The position numbers were made by a program, and so were the translations under genes. 5,583 nucleotides of DNA from Betaproteobacteria bacterium (GTDB lineage Bacteria > Pseudomonadota > Gammaproteobacteria > Burkholderiales > Usitatibacteraceae), in NCBI GenBank assembly GCA_025362705.1, contig JANYFH010000266.1:1-5583 (forward strand), read 5' to 3'. The notes under the pieces were generated by a model. It worked only from the letters and a program-made list of their open reading frames with translations. It had not been told where the DNA came from and ran no database searches. Of the stretch, positions 1 through 5,532 are shown piece after piece. The stretch's first letter is position 1. Each line of letters opens with the position of its first letter.

Positions 1-246
1 GGATATATCAACGCTTGGAAGTTCGCCAATCATCGCGTTGTGCGTCACTCGGTCGGCCAATACGTCAACGGTGCAGTTCATACCAACACCATCGAGGGGT
101 TTTGGAGCATCGTTAAGCGCGGGATTATGGGGACGTTTCACAAAGTTTCTCGTAAATATTTACCGCTGTATGTGGCTGAATTCGAGTTTCGTTACAATAA
201 CCGGATGAATGCCGACATATTCGGCGCGGCAATGCGCTCTTGTTAA
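1..246 (+). CDS. IS1595-family (ISXO2-like) transposase, C-terminal part
   Basis: The frame is open from base 1 to a TAA at 244-246 and gives the last 81 residues of a transposase; the rest lies off the left edge, so I cannot say whether the gene is intact. Seen in the sequence: HTNTIEGFWS at local residues 27-36, then IVKRG at 37-41 and EFRYNNR near the end. In the IS1595 family the DDE-type (RNase H-like) catalytic domain ends with a conserved N/E followed by a lysine; here N29, E32 and K39 (bases 85-87, 94-96, 115-117) are the candidates, and all are present. The tail ending in FGAA-MRSC looks like a natural C terminus rather than a break. The protein would act on the ends of its own element for DNA transposition. 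The stop overlaps the next reading frame by 7 bases. Terminal inverted repeats were not identified after the stop. Family assignment is by motif recognition only. Confidence 0.88.
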   Translation, partial: GYINAWKFANHRVVRHSVGQYVNGAVHTNTIEGFWSIVKRGIMGTFHKVSRKYLPLYVAEFEFRYNNRMNADIFGAAMRSC

Positions 247-1241
247 AAGAACGTTCTCGATTTGGAGCGCTTTTAGCATGGCCTGCGATTGTGATTGTTG
301 GGCTAGTTTTATATTGCGCCACTCAACACCTCTCTCGCTGCGAGAATCCAGAACACAAAACCCCAGAATCCGAGAGACGCGCAAGCATTGCCGATGATGT
401 TCTTAATCTTATTCTTACTACCCATGTAAGCAATGGCACCACCCCAAAGGACGAAGATAAGACAGGCGCCAAGCCACAAGAATGCACGGCCCCTTGCAAA
501 CTTATCGCCAAATTGCTGGATGATCCAACCGCGTTCTTTACTGCATTGCTTGTCTACGTGGTCTATTTGCAGCTTATCTGGATGACTAGACAAGAGCGCG
601 TTTTGGAAAAAAGCATTGCCGTCGCCAATCGCGCTGCGGATGCCGCCAAAGAAAATGCTGACGCCACGTTGTTGAGTTTGCGTCCTTGGCTCACCTGTGA
701 AACGGAAGTCGCTGGGCCTTTGACGTACAACGAGGAGGGGGATGCTCGCTTCCAATTTCTTTTTGAAATAAAAAACGTCGGACACTCTCCGGCAACGGCG
801 ATCCAATTCACTCCGTTTCTCACGCTCTACAGTACCAAGCACGAACCGGCCATCATCAGGCTTCAACGAATGGCCCAACTCAATCGAGGTTTGTTGCCAA
901 GAATTCCCATTGTTTTCATGCCCGGAAACGTAACGATAGAAGGGGCTGATCTGGGTTTGGTTCTTTTCCCTGGTGAGGTTCACTCCATCGAATACACCAT
1001 TCCCATCAAGAAGGCCGAACTTTTGAAAGCCTGCGAAGATACAAAGCCGCCGATTAATTTCTGGCCTGTGTTGGGTGGCCTTATTGCATATTCTTATGCA
1101 CTGGCAAGTATTCGCGCAGATACAGCTTTTGCCTACACCGTCGAACATAGCGCCGGGCCTGTTTTTAAGTTGAATGAAACTATCCCCGTCGAAAAATTGA
1201 GCCTCTCCAGAAGTATTTTTGGTAAAGGCTTCGCCACTTAA
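240..1241 (+). CDS. Two-helix inner-membrane protein of unknown function, cytoplasmic beta-rich domain
   Basis: Predicted 333 residues from TTG at 240; the frame is open back to 201 but has no ATG, and no clear Shine-Dalgarno precedes the TTG, so the true start is uncertain or was lost. Seen: a hydrophobic helix at about residues 8-27 after a basic N terminus; a polar, lysine/glutamate-rich loop (about 28-94) with cysteines 34, 82 and 86; a second helix at about 97-114; an alanine/glutamate-rich probable coiled coil (about 117-145); then a soluble domain starting SLRPWL (146-151) with NVGHSPA (179-185). This order (helix, short coiled coil, RPW/RAW motif, N-x-G-xxPA beta domain) is one I know from many uncharacterised proteobacterial proteins; none has a function I can name. 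Inferred topology: both ends cytoplasmic, loop in the periplasm. It overlaps the transposase stop, so it may be an IS passenger gene or a gene whose 5' end was replaced by the IS. Base composition looks more AT-rich than the right half of the window. Confidence 0.75.
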   Translation: MLKERSRFGALLAWPAIVIVGLVLYCATQHLSRCENPEHKTPESERRASIADDVLNLILTTHVSNGTTPKDEDKTGAKPQECTAPCKLIAKLLDDPTAFFTALLVYVVYLQLIWMTRQERVLEKSIAVANRAADAAKENADATLLSLRPWLTCETEVAGPLTYNEEGDARFQFLFEIKNVGHSPATAIQFTPFLTLYSTKHEPAIIRLQRMAQLNRGLLPRIPIVFMPGNVTIEGADLGLVLFPGEVHSIEYTIPIKKAELLKACEDTKPPINFWPVLGGLIAYSYALASIRADTAFAYTVEHSAGPVFKLNETIPVEKLSLSRSIFGKGFAT

Positions 1242-1267
1242 TCCAAGAAATACGCAAAGCAAAGCAA

Positions 1268-1290
1268 TACCGGCCTGTCTCGGTAATTTT
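1268..1290 (+). terminator. Weak hairpin after the membrane-protein gene, possible terminator
   Basis: TACCG at 1268-1272 pairs with CGGTA at 1281-1285 around an 8-base loop, followed by AATTTT. It lies 27 bases after the stop codon of the membrane-protein gene. The stem is only 5 bp and the T-run is short, so this is a weak candidate for Rho-independent termination. Confidence 0.3.
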
Positions 1291-1380
1291 GCCCCTAACG
1301 TCTTTACTCTGTCAAGTACTGCATAATCGCCAAAACATTCGTCGGCATGAACGAAACTCGCCAATCTACGCGCCTCCCCG

Positions 1381-1419
1381 GCAATTTTTAGCCTGAATAC
1401 CGCGCCAGTGCTAAAGTTT
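1381..1419 (+). repeat. Imperfect repeat, copy A (upstream of the CHASE2 gene)
   Basis: Aligns without gaps to 2279-2317 on the same strand: by eye about 29 of 39 bases agree. The best-conserved core is 1390-1407 against 2288-2305, with 16 of 18 identical (AGCCTGAA, two differences, then CCGCGCCA). It lies 33 bases before the chosen start of the CHASE2-like gene. Unlike copy B, this copy shows no clear left arm pairing with its CGCCA end. It may be a dispersed genomic repeat or a trace of duplication or insertion. Confidence 0.6.
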
Positions 1420-1441
1420 GTCCGTCGAATTTGATTTGGCT

Positions 1442-1446
1442 GAGGA
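1442..1446 (+). promoter_or_regulatory. Ribosome binding site deciding the CHASE2 gene start
   Basis: GAGGA ends 5 bases before the ATG at 1452. The frame could also be read from TTG at 1431, but this site and the signal peptide that starts immediately at ATG 1452 favour the later start. Confidence 0.7.
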
Positions 1447-1451
1447 ACTGC

Positions 1452-2225
1452 ATGCGCTCAAACATTCGGAATATATTCTGGCTCGGACTTCTGGCGTTGC
1501 CTGCAATATGTAATGCGGAATCTGTCTTCGTGCCGGTTTTCATCGATGCGCGATCTGAGGCAAAGCTGGGCGACTTCCCCTATGATAGTCGCGTGTATGC
1601 AGACGCCCTGATGGCGTTTGAAAAATTGGGCGCCAAGGGCGTGGTCCTGAAACTCTTTCTCGATCAACCCAAGGGCAAAGGTGACGACGCTTTGGCGCTG
1701 GCGATGACAAAATTGCCGGTACTTTTGCAGGCACGGTGCGACGATTCAGAAGTGAATCCCAATCCGCTCGACACGCGCTTCTCAACAGCAATTGGTAATC
1801 AAGCAACGTTTGCCGTGACGTGCAAATCCGGATGGATTCCGCTGGCGCAATTGCAACGAAATGCCGCCGACGTTTGCTTCATCGATCAATCGGTGGCCGA
1901 TGTGGCTCCGTTGCTGGAGCGTTATCAAGGCCGGGCGGTAAAAACGCTTTACACATGCGCTCTCGCATTGGCGAAGAAACCCGTGCCCGCTGCCGTTGGA
2001 AACGGTACGCGAAAAGTCGATCTGGCCAAGGTGTCGCGTTTGGATGTCATTTCACTGGTAGATGTGCTCGACGGAAAAATTGATCGGGCAAGGGTCACCG
2101 ATAAAATTATTGTGTTTGGTTACGAAGGCTCGAAAGCAGCCATGTTCGATTCGACAATCGGCAGGATTTCAGCGCACCGTGCCTTCATGTTGAATCTGCG
2201 GGCAATGGAACAACTGGCGAATTGA
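1452..2225 (+). CDS. Secreted stand-alone CHASE2-like domain protein
   Basis: A 257-residue protein from ATG 1452. Seen: a Sec signal peptide with basic residues at 2-6, a hydrophobic core at about 8-19 and probable cleavage after CNA at 20-22; C20 is not in a lipobox, so I predict a soluble periplasmic protein. The mature part follows the CHASE2 pattern: an initial strand VFVPVFIDARSE (25-36), then FPYDSRVYADAL (42-53), EKLGAKGVVLKLFLD (57-71), DDALALAMTK (78-87), and the closing VISLVDVLDGKI (199-210) and DKIIVFGYEG (217-226) before the A-H-R-A-F-M-L-N-L segment (241-249). CHASE2 is normally the extracytoplasmic sensor part of adenylate cyclases, histidine kinases or Ser/Thr kinases and is followed by membrane helices. 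Here the protein ends right after the domain, with no helix or output module. Four cysteines (96, 124, 142, 169) could form disulfides. Ligand and partner are unknown. No operon partner: 210-base gap upstream, convergent gene downstream. Confidence 0.8.
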   Translation: MRSNIRNIFWLGLLALPAICNAESVFVPVFIDARSEAKLGDFPYDSRVYADALMAFEKLGAKGVVLKLFLDQPKGKGDDALALAMTKLPVLLQARCDDSEVNPNPLDTRFSTAIGNQATFAVTCKSGWIPLAQLQRNAADVCFIDQSVADVAPLLERYQGRAVKTLYTCALALAKKPVPAAVGNGTRKVDLAKVSRLDVISLVDVLDGKIDRARVTDKIIVFGYEGSKAAMFDSTIGRISAHRAFMLNLRAMEQLAN

Positions 2226-2259
2226 ACAAGCGTCTTCCACAAAATCAGGGCAAACTCCA

Positions 2260-2309
2260 GTATTGGCGAACTTCTTCAGCTATTTTCAGCCTGAACGCCG
2301 CGCCAATAC
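2260..2309. repeat. Inverted repeat/hairpin between convergent genes, possible terminator
   Basis: GTATTGGCG at 2260-2268 is the perfect reverse complement of CGCCAATAC at 2301-2309. Inside, TTCAG (2275-2279) can pair with CTGAA (2291-2295) around an 11-base loop, giving a two-tier stem. It lies 34 bases after the CHASE2 stop and 26 bases beyond the stop of the opposite-strand dehydrogenase gene, so it could end transcription from both sides. There is no good T-run on either side, which argues against a classical Rho-independent terminator. Most of repeat copy B is contained in it. Confidence 0.5.
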
Positions 2310-2317
2310 ATGGGTTT
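2279..2317 (+). repeat. Imperfect repeat, copy B (downstream of the CHASE2 gene)
   Basis: The partner of 1381-1419 in the same orientation, with an 18-base core at 2288-2305 (16 of 18 identical). The two copies lie about 900 bases apart and bracket the CHASE2-like gene. This copy forms the right part of the hairpin at 2260-2309. Confidence 0.6.
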
Positions 2318-2335
2318 CATGTTTTCTGTCGCAGA

Positions 2336-3397
2336 CTAGGTCTTACGCCGATTGACCTCCAACCTCGCGTCCACCAGCGCCACGATCTCGTCGATGACTG
2401 CATTGCGCATGCCTTTCTGTGCGGCGATGGCTTGAACGAGACGATCAACGCGCTCAATATTACGCGCTCCGCTGAACAACGCGCGTGCGGCTGATGACGG
2501 ATTGGCGAGACCCGTCGCGGCGTTGGCGTATTTCTCGAACGGCACCAAATCGCTTGTCGCCGCACCGAGTGAAATGCAAAGTTCAGCGACCCATTGATAC
2601 ACCGCGTGCGATTCCTCGATGTTGCCGTGCACTGCTCCCTTGATGGGTCGCATCGCGTCTTTTTGAATGCAGCGATAGTTGCCGCACATCAGCATGCTCC
2701 ACTTGGCGAGCGGCACAAACACTGAGTTATGCACCTTCAATTTCACCGGTAGCTCGATCGCGCCTGCGCCAGCATCAAACCGCACAGCGTCGATGTCGGC
2801 CTCGAGCTTCCTCAGTATTGCGGTGTGTGCATCTGATGGAAAGCGCGCGGCCTTGAAATTGGTGGGCAGGCGCACTTGCAATACGTTGATTTTTTCATCG
2901 GGCGGGCGAAACGCTTGCGGGTCCGGGCTGCACAGGGTCAGCAACGCCGGGTCGAAGTTGTCCCAAACGGCAGGATCGGTGTAGCAATTTCGACAGGCAT
3001 CCGCAGACACGCCAGGGATGCGCGCCAGATACGGCAACGGCGGCATGTTCATGATCGACATGCAGGGCACGCGTGAACGCGCCACACGATCAAGCAATTC
3101 GCGCACACCGGGTGAGCCATATTGCGGTTCCTGCATTGCGAGCGCGACCAGATCGAATGCGGCTGGATCCGTCGCATCGGGTACTGCGGCCAAAAGTTTC
3201 CCAGGCGTGGTACGCGAATCGATTTCGACCAGACCCTCGCGACCCTTCACCGGCACGCGCACGCGCGCACCTTCGCGATTGAATAATTCGACCTCGGCAG
3301 GCAAGCCGATCAGCGTCACGTTATGGCCGGCCAACAGCAGCTTGGCGCCCAGTAACGAACCGTAGGACGCACCCATGATGAGAACGTTGTAGCCCAT
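2336..3397 (-). CDS. Ketopantoate reductase (ApbA/PanE)-like NAD(P)-dependent oxidoreductase, divergent
   Basis: A 353-residue protein starting at ATG 3397-3395, chosen because GGAGGAG (3411-3405) lies 7 bases upstream and the N terminus then begins directly with a Rossmann strand. Seen: VLIMGASYGSLLG (5-17) with AGHNVTLIG (23-31), the usual beta-alpha-beta nucleotide fold of the family; D82 to Q89 (DLVALAMQ), the strand seen as DLVLVxxK in relatives; a C-terminal helical domain with KLKVHNSVFVPL (219-230), SS at 301-302 and NIERVD (313-318). In E. coli PanE the corresponding segments carry catalytic Lys176, Ser244 and Glu256, so E315 and K219 or K221 are likely equivalents. PanE itself reduces ketopantoate to pantoate with NADPH in cytosolic pantothenate synthesis. 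Here the glycine loop and the Asn-Gly motif are altered (N117 is followed by MPPLP), the protein is longer than the roughly 300-residue PanE, and no pan genes are near, so I would not call it panE; another 2-oxo acid substrate is likely. Confidence 0.83.
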   Translation of the reverse strand: MGYNVLIMGASYGSLLGAKLLLAGHNVTLIGLPAEVELFNREGARVRVPVKGREGLVEIDSRTTPGKLLAAVPDATDPAAFDLVALAMQEPQYGSPGVRELLDRVARSRVPCMSIMNMPPLPYLARIPGVSADACRNCYTDPAVWDNFDPALLTLCSPDPQAFRPPDEKINVLQVRLPTNFKAARFPSDAHTAILRKLEADIDAVRFDAGAGAIELPVKLKVHNSVFVPLAKWSMLMCGNYRCIQKDAMRPIKGAVHGNIEESHAVYQWVAELCISLGAATSDLVPFEKYANAATGLANPSSAARALFSGARNIERVDRLVQAIAAQKGMRNAVIDEIVALVDARLEVNRRKT

Positions 3398-3404
3398 GAT
3401 TCTT

Positions 3405-3411
3405 CTCCTCC
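3405..3411 (-). promoter_or_regulatory. Strong ribosome binding site of the dehydrogenase gene
   Basis: On the minus strand this reads GGAGGAG, 7 bases from the ATG at 3397. It rules in this start over the in-frame ATG 39 bases further upstream (3436), which would add an arginine-rich stretch without homology to the family. Confidence 0.85.
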
Positions 3412-3472
3412 GGGAGAGTGATTGGGCAGTCGGCATTTACGCTTATGCGTGTTCGTTGGTGCGCGCGCCGTC

Positions 3473-3518
3473 TGATTGTGCATGACATGGTAGAGAGCCG
3501 CGCCCTACAGGACAATCA
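3473..3518. promoter_or_regulatory. Nested inverted repeats in the divergent intergenic region
   Basis: TGATTGT at 3473-3479 is the perfect reverse complement of ACAATCA at 3512-3518. Within it GTAG (3490-3493) can pair with CTAC (3505-3508). The pair lies 75-120 bases upstream of the dehydrogenase start. It could be a two-half-site operator or structure in the 5' leader. I could not place -10/-35 boxes with confidence. Confidence 0.35.
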
Positions 3519-3545
3519 CGACGAACAAGAAAGCGACTGATACTC

Positions 3546-3566
3546 CGCTGCAAAAAAACCGCAGCG
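3546..3566. repeat. Inverted repeat CGCTGC/GCAGCG
   Basis: CGCTGC at 3546-3551 and GCAGCG at 3561-3566 form a perfect 6-bp stem around a 9-base A-rich loop. It lies 50 bases before the PGDYG-family gene and 5 bases before the next palindrome. Reading leftwards it has no following T-run, so a terminator is unlikely; an operator or leader structure is possible. Confidence 0.4.
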
Positions 3567-3571
3567 ACCAT

Positions 3572-3591
3572 CTACATTGCCAAAAATGTAG
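3572..3591. promoter_or_regulatory. 20-base palindrome CTACATT-N6-AATGTAG, candidate operator
   Basis: CTACATT (3572-3578) and AATGTAG (3585-3591) are exact reverse complements with a 6-base spacer, a layout typical of sites bound by dimeric helix-turn-helix regulators. It ends 25 bases before the start codon of the downstream gene and is followed by an A-rich stretch, so it would overlap or sit next to the promoter. The bound factor is not known. Confidence 0.45.
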
Positions 3592-3616
3592 CGGCAAAAT
3601 AAAATCCCCATTCACA

Positions 3617-4054
3617 ATGACAATGCAAACACTCTCCCAACCCGATCTCACCACCGACTCGACTGCTGCCATCTACATCAAGGACGAAATCGTCGATGTC
3701 GTTTTTGCCGAACGTGACGGCGAACTACTCAGCCGAGAAGGCCCTAATCGCTACCGCATTGGCGATGCGTTGATTACCGGCTCAACCAGCGATCAGTGGA
3801 GCGTTTCGCGCGATCGTTTCGACGCCAGGTATGAAGCGCTTGGTCCGCATTCCCACGGGAAACAAGGCCGCTATCGCGCCAGGCCTGTGCCGGTGTGGGC
3901 AAAACAGATGAGTACGCCGTTCACCCTTACCCGTCGCGTTGGTGGCGACATGCTCAATGGGCTTGCGCAGGACTGGGTGCTGCAATATGCGCCGGGCGAC
4001 TTTGGCGTGGTTGAAAATGCGCGCTTTCAGCGGGTATATCGGCGCGTGCCCTAG
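3617..4054 (+). CDS. PGDYG-family small protein with two repeated halves
   Basis: A 145-residue protein from ATG 3617 (a second in-frame ATG at 3623 is equally possible; neither has a good Shine-Dalgarno). No signal peptide or membrane helix, so cytosolic. The C-terminal part shows FTLTRRVGGD (102-111), QDWVLQY (118-124), PGDFGVV (126-132) and ARFQRVY (135-141), which match the pattern of the uncharacterised PGDYG family, here with F in place of Y. The N-terminal half carries a related block: GDALITG (49-55), WSV (61-63) and RFDARY (67-72). Residues 49-72 and 118-141 align without a gap and share D, D, V, R, F and Y positions, suggesting an internal duplication. Function unknown; the family has no established activity that I can cite. 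It converges on the WS/DGAT gene with 21 bases between the stops, and two inverted repeats lie just upstream. Confidence 0.82.
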   Translation: MTMQTLSQPDLTTDSTAAIYIKDEIVDVVFAERDGELLSREGPNRYRIGDALITGSTSDQWSVSRDRFDARYEALGPHSHGKQGRYRARPVPVWAKQMSTPFTLTRRVGGDMLNGLAQDWVLQYAPGDFGVVENARFQRVYRRVP

Positions 4055-4075
4055 AACATTGTCCGTCAGTTCCGT

Positions 4076-5467
4076 TTACGCCGCGTGCGAATCGCGCACC
4101 GAGTTTTCAAGTTCTGTGAATGCTTCTTGAACATACGCACCCAGTCGCTGCAGATTGGGCAATTCGTCAGTGGCGATCAAACCAAAGAAAAGCTCGCCCG
4201 CATAGCTGAAGAGGGTAATGTTGAGCAGGTTACTGGGCGGCAGGGTGCTGATGGGATGCATCTCCTCAATTTTCGCGCCCTTCATGTACAGGAATTCCCT
4301 GGGGCCAGGTACGTTTGAGACCAGCGTATTGCCCATCGGCGGCAAGGTATTTGAGAGCTTCAGCATCTCCGCAATCTGTGCGACCAGCCCGGTGATGATG
4401 GTGTACGACTCAATGGCCTCCGGTGCGACGCTGTCGATCATGGTGCGCACGTTGCGTAGCGAAAAGCCGATATTGCGAAGACGTACGTACGGGTCATCAG
4501 TTGGCGGCGACAGTTCAACCTGGACTATGCCGATTTTATTGCCCGCTGTTTTCTCGCCTTCTTTTCTCAGGTTGACGGGCATTTGAATCGTGATCGGACG
4601 CCTCAGTTCGACACCCTGATCGCTCAGATAGCGGCGCAATGCCCCGTCGAGACAAGTCAGCGCAACATGATTGACGGTTGAGCGGGTGCGCTTGCGAATG
4701 GCATCAACGCGCGCCATTGGCACACCCGCCGTTGTGAACTGGCGACCTGAAGTCACTTGCCCGGTCAGTGGTGTTTTGGCGCTCGATACAAACGGCAACG
4801 CAATGGCGTTCTTGGTTAGTTTCACGCTTTCCAGAAACAGCATCGCAGCCAGGCGGCTGATGCCGAGCAAGCGCCTGCTGGTGCCACCCACTTCATTCCA
4901 CGCCGATTGCATCATTTCCTGGCTGCGTTTTTTGCGCCGGGCGCTGTGGCCGCCGTGCTTCAGTGTCCACACCGGCGTGAGGGTCAATTCATCCGGCGAT
5001 TGCGTCATGCATTCAGTTATCCAGCGCGACATGGTGATGCCATCGGCATACGCATGGTGCATTTTCTGATACAACGCGAAACGACCTTCGCTCAGACCGT
5101 CGATTACATGTACTTCCCACAACGGGCGCGACCGATCCAGCATCGGCGTATGCAATGCCGACACGAAATCGTACAGCGCCTGCCGGTCGTTATTGCCCTT
5201 GGCGAGCTTGTGATAAAAAACATGCTGCGCGAGATCGACCGACCCAACATCTTGCCAGTAAGGCATCGCGCTCATTGAAAAAACGATGATGCGATTGAAC
5301 GGCGGCTTGACGTCGGTAAATGTGAGGACCTCGCGATAAAGATTTTTGGCAAATCCGACCGTTGATTTGGCCGGTCGCTTGCATATCTGCAAACCTGCAA
5401 CATGCTTGGGGCTGGCCGTGCTCTCGGCAATAAAAAAGCCGAGATCAAGCAAGGATAGTTTGCTCAT
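4076..5467 (-). CDS. Wax ester synthase/diacylglycerol O-acyltransferase (WS/DGAT)
   Basis: A 463-residue protein, typical length for the family, from ATG 5467-5465; MSKLSLLDLGFF is the usual family N terminus, though only a weak GGA precedes it. An in-frame ATG at 5503 would add 12 untypical residues. Seen: the catalytic condensation motif HHAYADG at 137-143 (HHxxxDG), PLWEVHVIDGL (115-125), GNKIGIVQVELS (309-320, the family's GNxxG block) and SNVPGP (384-389). Members transfer an acyl group from acyl-CoA to a long-chain alcohol or diacylglycerol, making wax esters or triacylglycerol as storage lipid at the inner face of the membrane; the first histidine of HHxxxDG acts as the base. All key residues are present, so an active enzyme is expected; which acceptor it prefers cannot be read from sequence. 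No lipid-metabolism neighbour is visible; the gene is convergent with the PGDYG gene and its upstream region carries a perfect inverted repeat. Confidence 0.95.
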   Translation of the reverse strand: MSKLSLLDLGFFIAESTASPKHVAGLQICKRPAKSTVGFAKNLYREVLTFTDVKPPFNRIIVFSMSAMPYWQDVGSVDLAQHVFYHKLAKGNNDRQALYDFVSALHTPMLDRSRPLWEVHVIDGLSEGRFALYQKMHHAYADGITMSRWITECMTQSPDELTLTPVWTLKHGGHSARRKKRSQEMMQSAWNEVGGTSRRLLGISRLAAMLFLESVKLTKNAIALPFVSSAKTPLTGQVTSGRQFTTAGVPMARVDAIRKRTRSTVNHVALTCLDGALRRYLSDQGVELRRPITIQMPVNLRKEGEKTAGNKIGIVQVELSPPTDDPYVRLRNIGFSLRNVRTMIDSVAPEAIESYTIITGLVAQIAEMLKLSNTLPPMGNTLVSNVPGPREFLYMKGAKIEEMHPISTLPPSNLLNITLFSYAGELFFGLIATDELPNLQRLGAYVQEAFTELENSVRDSHAA

Positions 5468-5501
5468 GTTGTTCCGTCGATGTATGGCAGTGGATTCAGC
5501 C

Positions 5502-5532
5502 ATTTTGCGCTATTGTGGCGGGCGCGCAAAAT
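5502..5532. promoter_or_regulatory. Perfect 9-base inverted repeat upstream of the WS/DGAT gene
   Basis: ATTTTGCGC at 5502-5510 is the exact reverse complement of GCGCAAAAT at 5524-5532, with a 13-base spacer. It lies 34-65 bases upstream of the WS/DGAT start, in the expected promoter zone, and the minus strand has an AT-rich CACAAT inside it that could be a -10. A second, interlocking pair GTGGC/GCCAC overlaps it (5516-5540), so alternative structures are possible. Read as a terminator it would face the wrong gene, so an operator or leader hairpin is favoured. Confidence 0.4.

Noticed and set aside
1322..1327. CATAAT as a -10 box for the CHASE2-like gene
   Set aside because: No acceptable -35 at 16-18 bases; the best TTTACT is only 13 bases away. 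Not strong enough to list as a promoter.
309..1364. A 351-codon open frame on the minus strand, longer than the plus-strand gene it overlaps
   Set aside because: Its product has scattered cysteines and arginines and no recognisable domain, while the plus-strand product has two membrane helices, a coiled coil and known family motifs. It is best explained as a shadow.
1431..1451. TTG at 1431 as start of the CHASE2-like gene
   Set aside because: ATG 1452 has a GAGGA site 5 bases before it and begins a normal signal peptide; the TTG would add 7 residues without a ribosome binding site.
4907..5278. Open frame of 123 codons on the plus strand
   Set aside because: It lies wholly inside the WS/DGAT gene on the opposite strand and its product is rich in H and R without a domain; a shadow.
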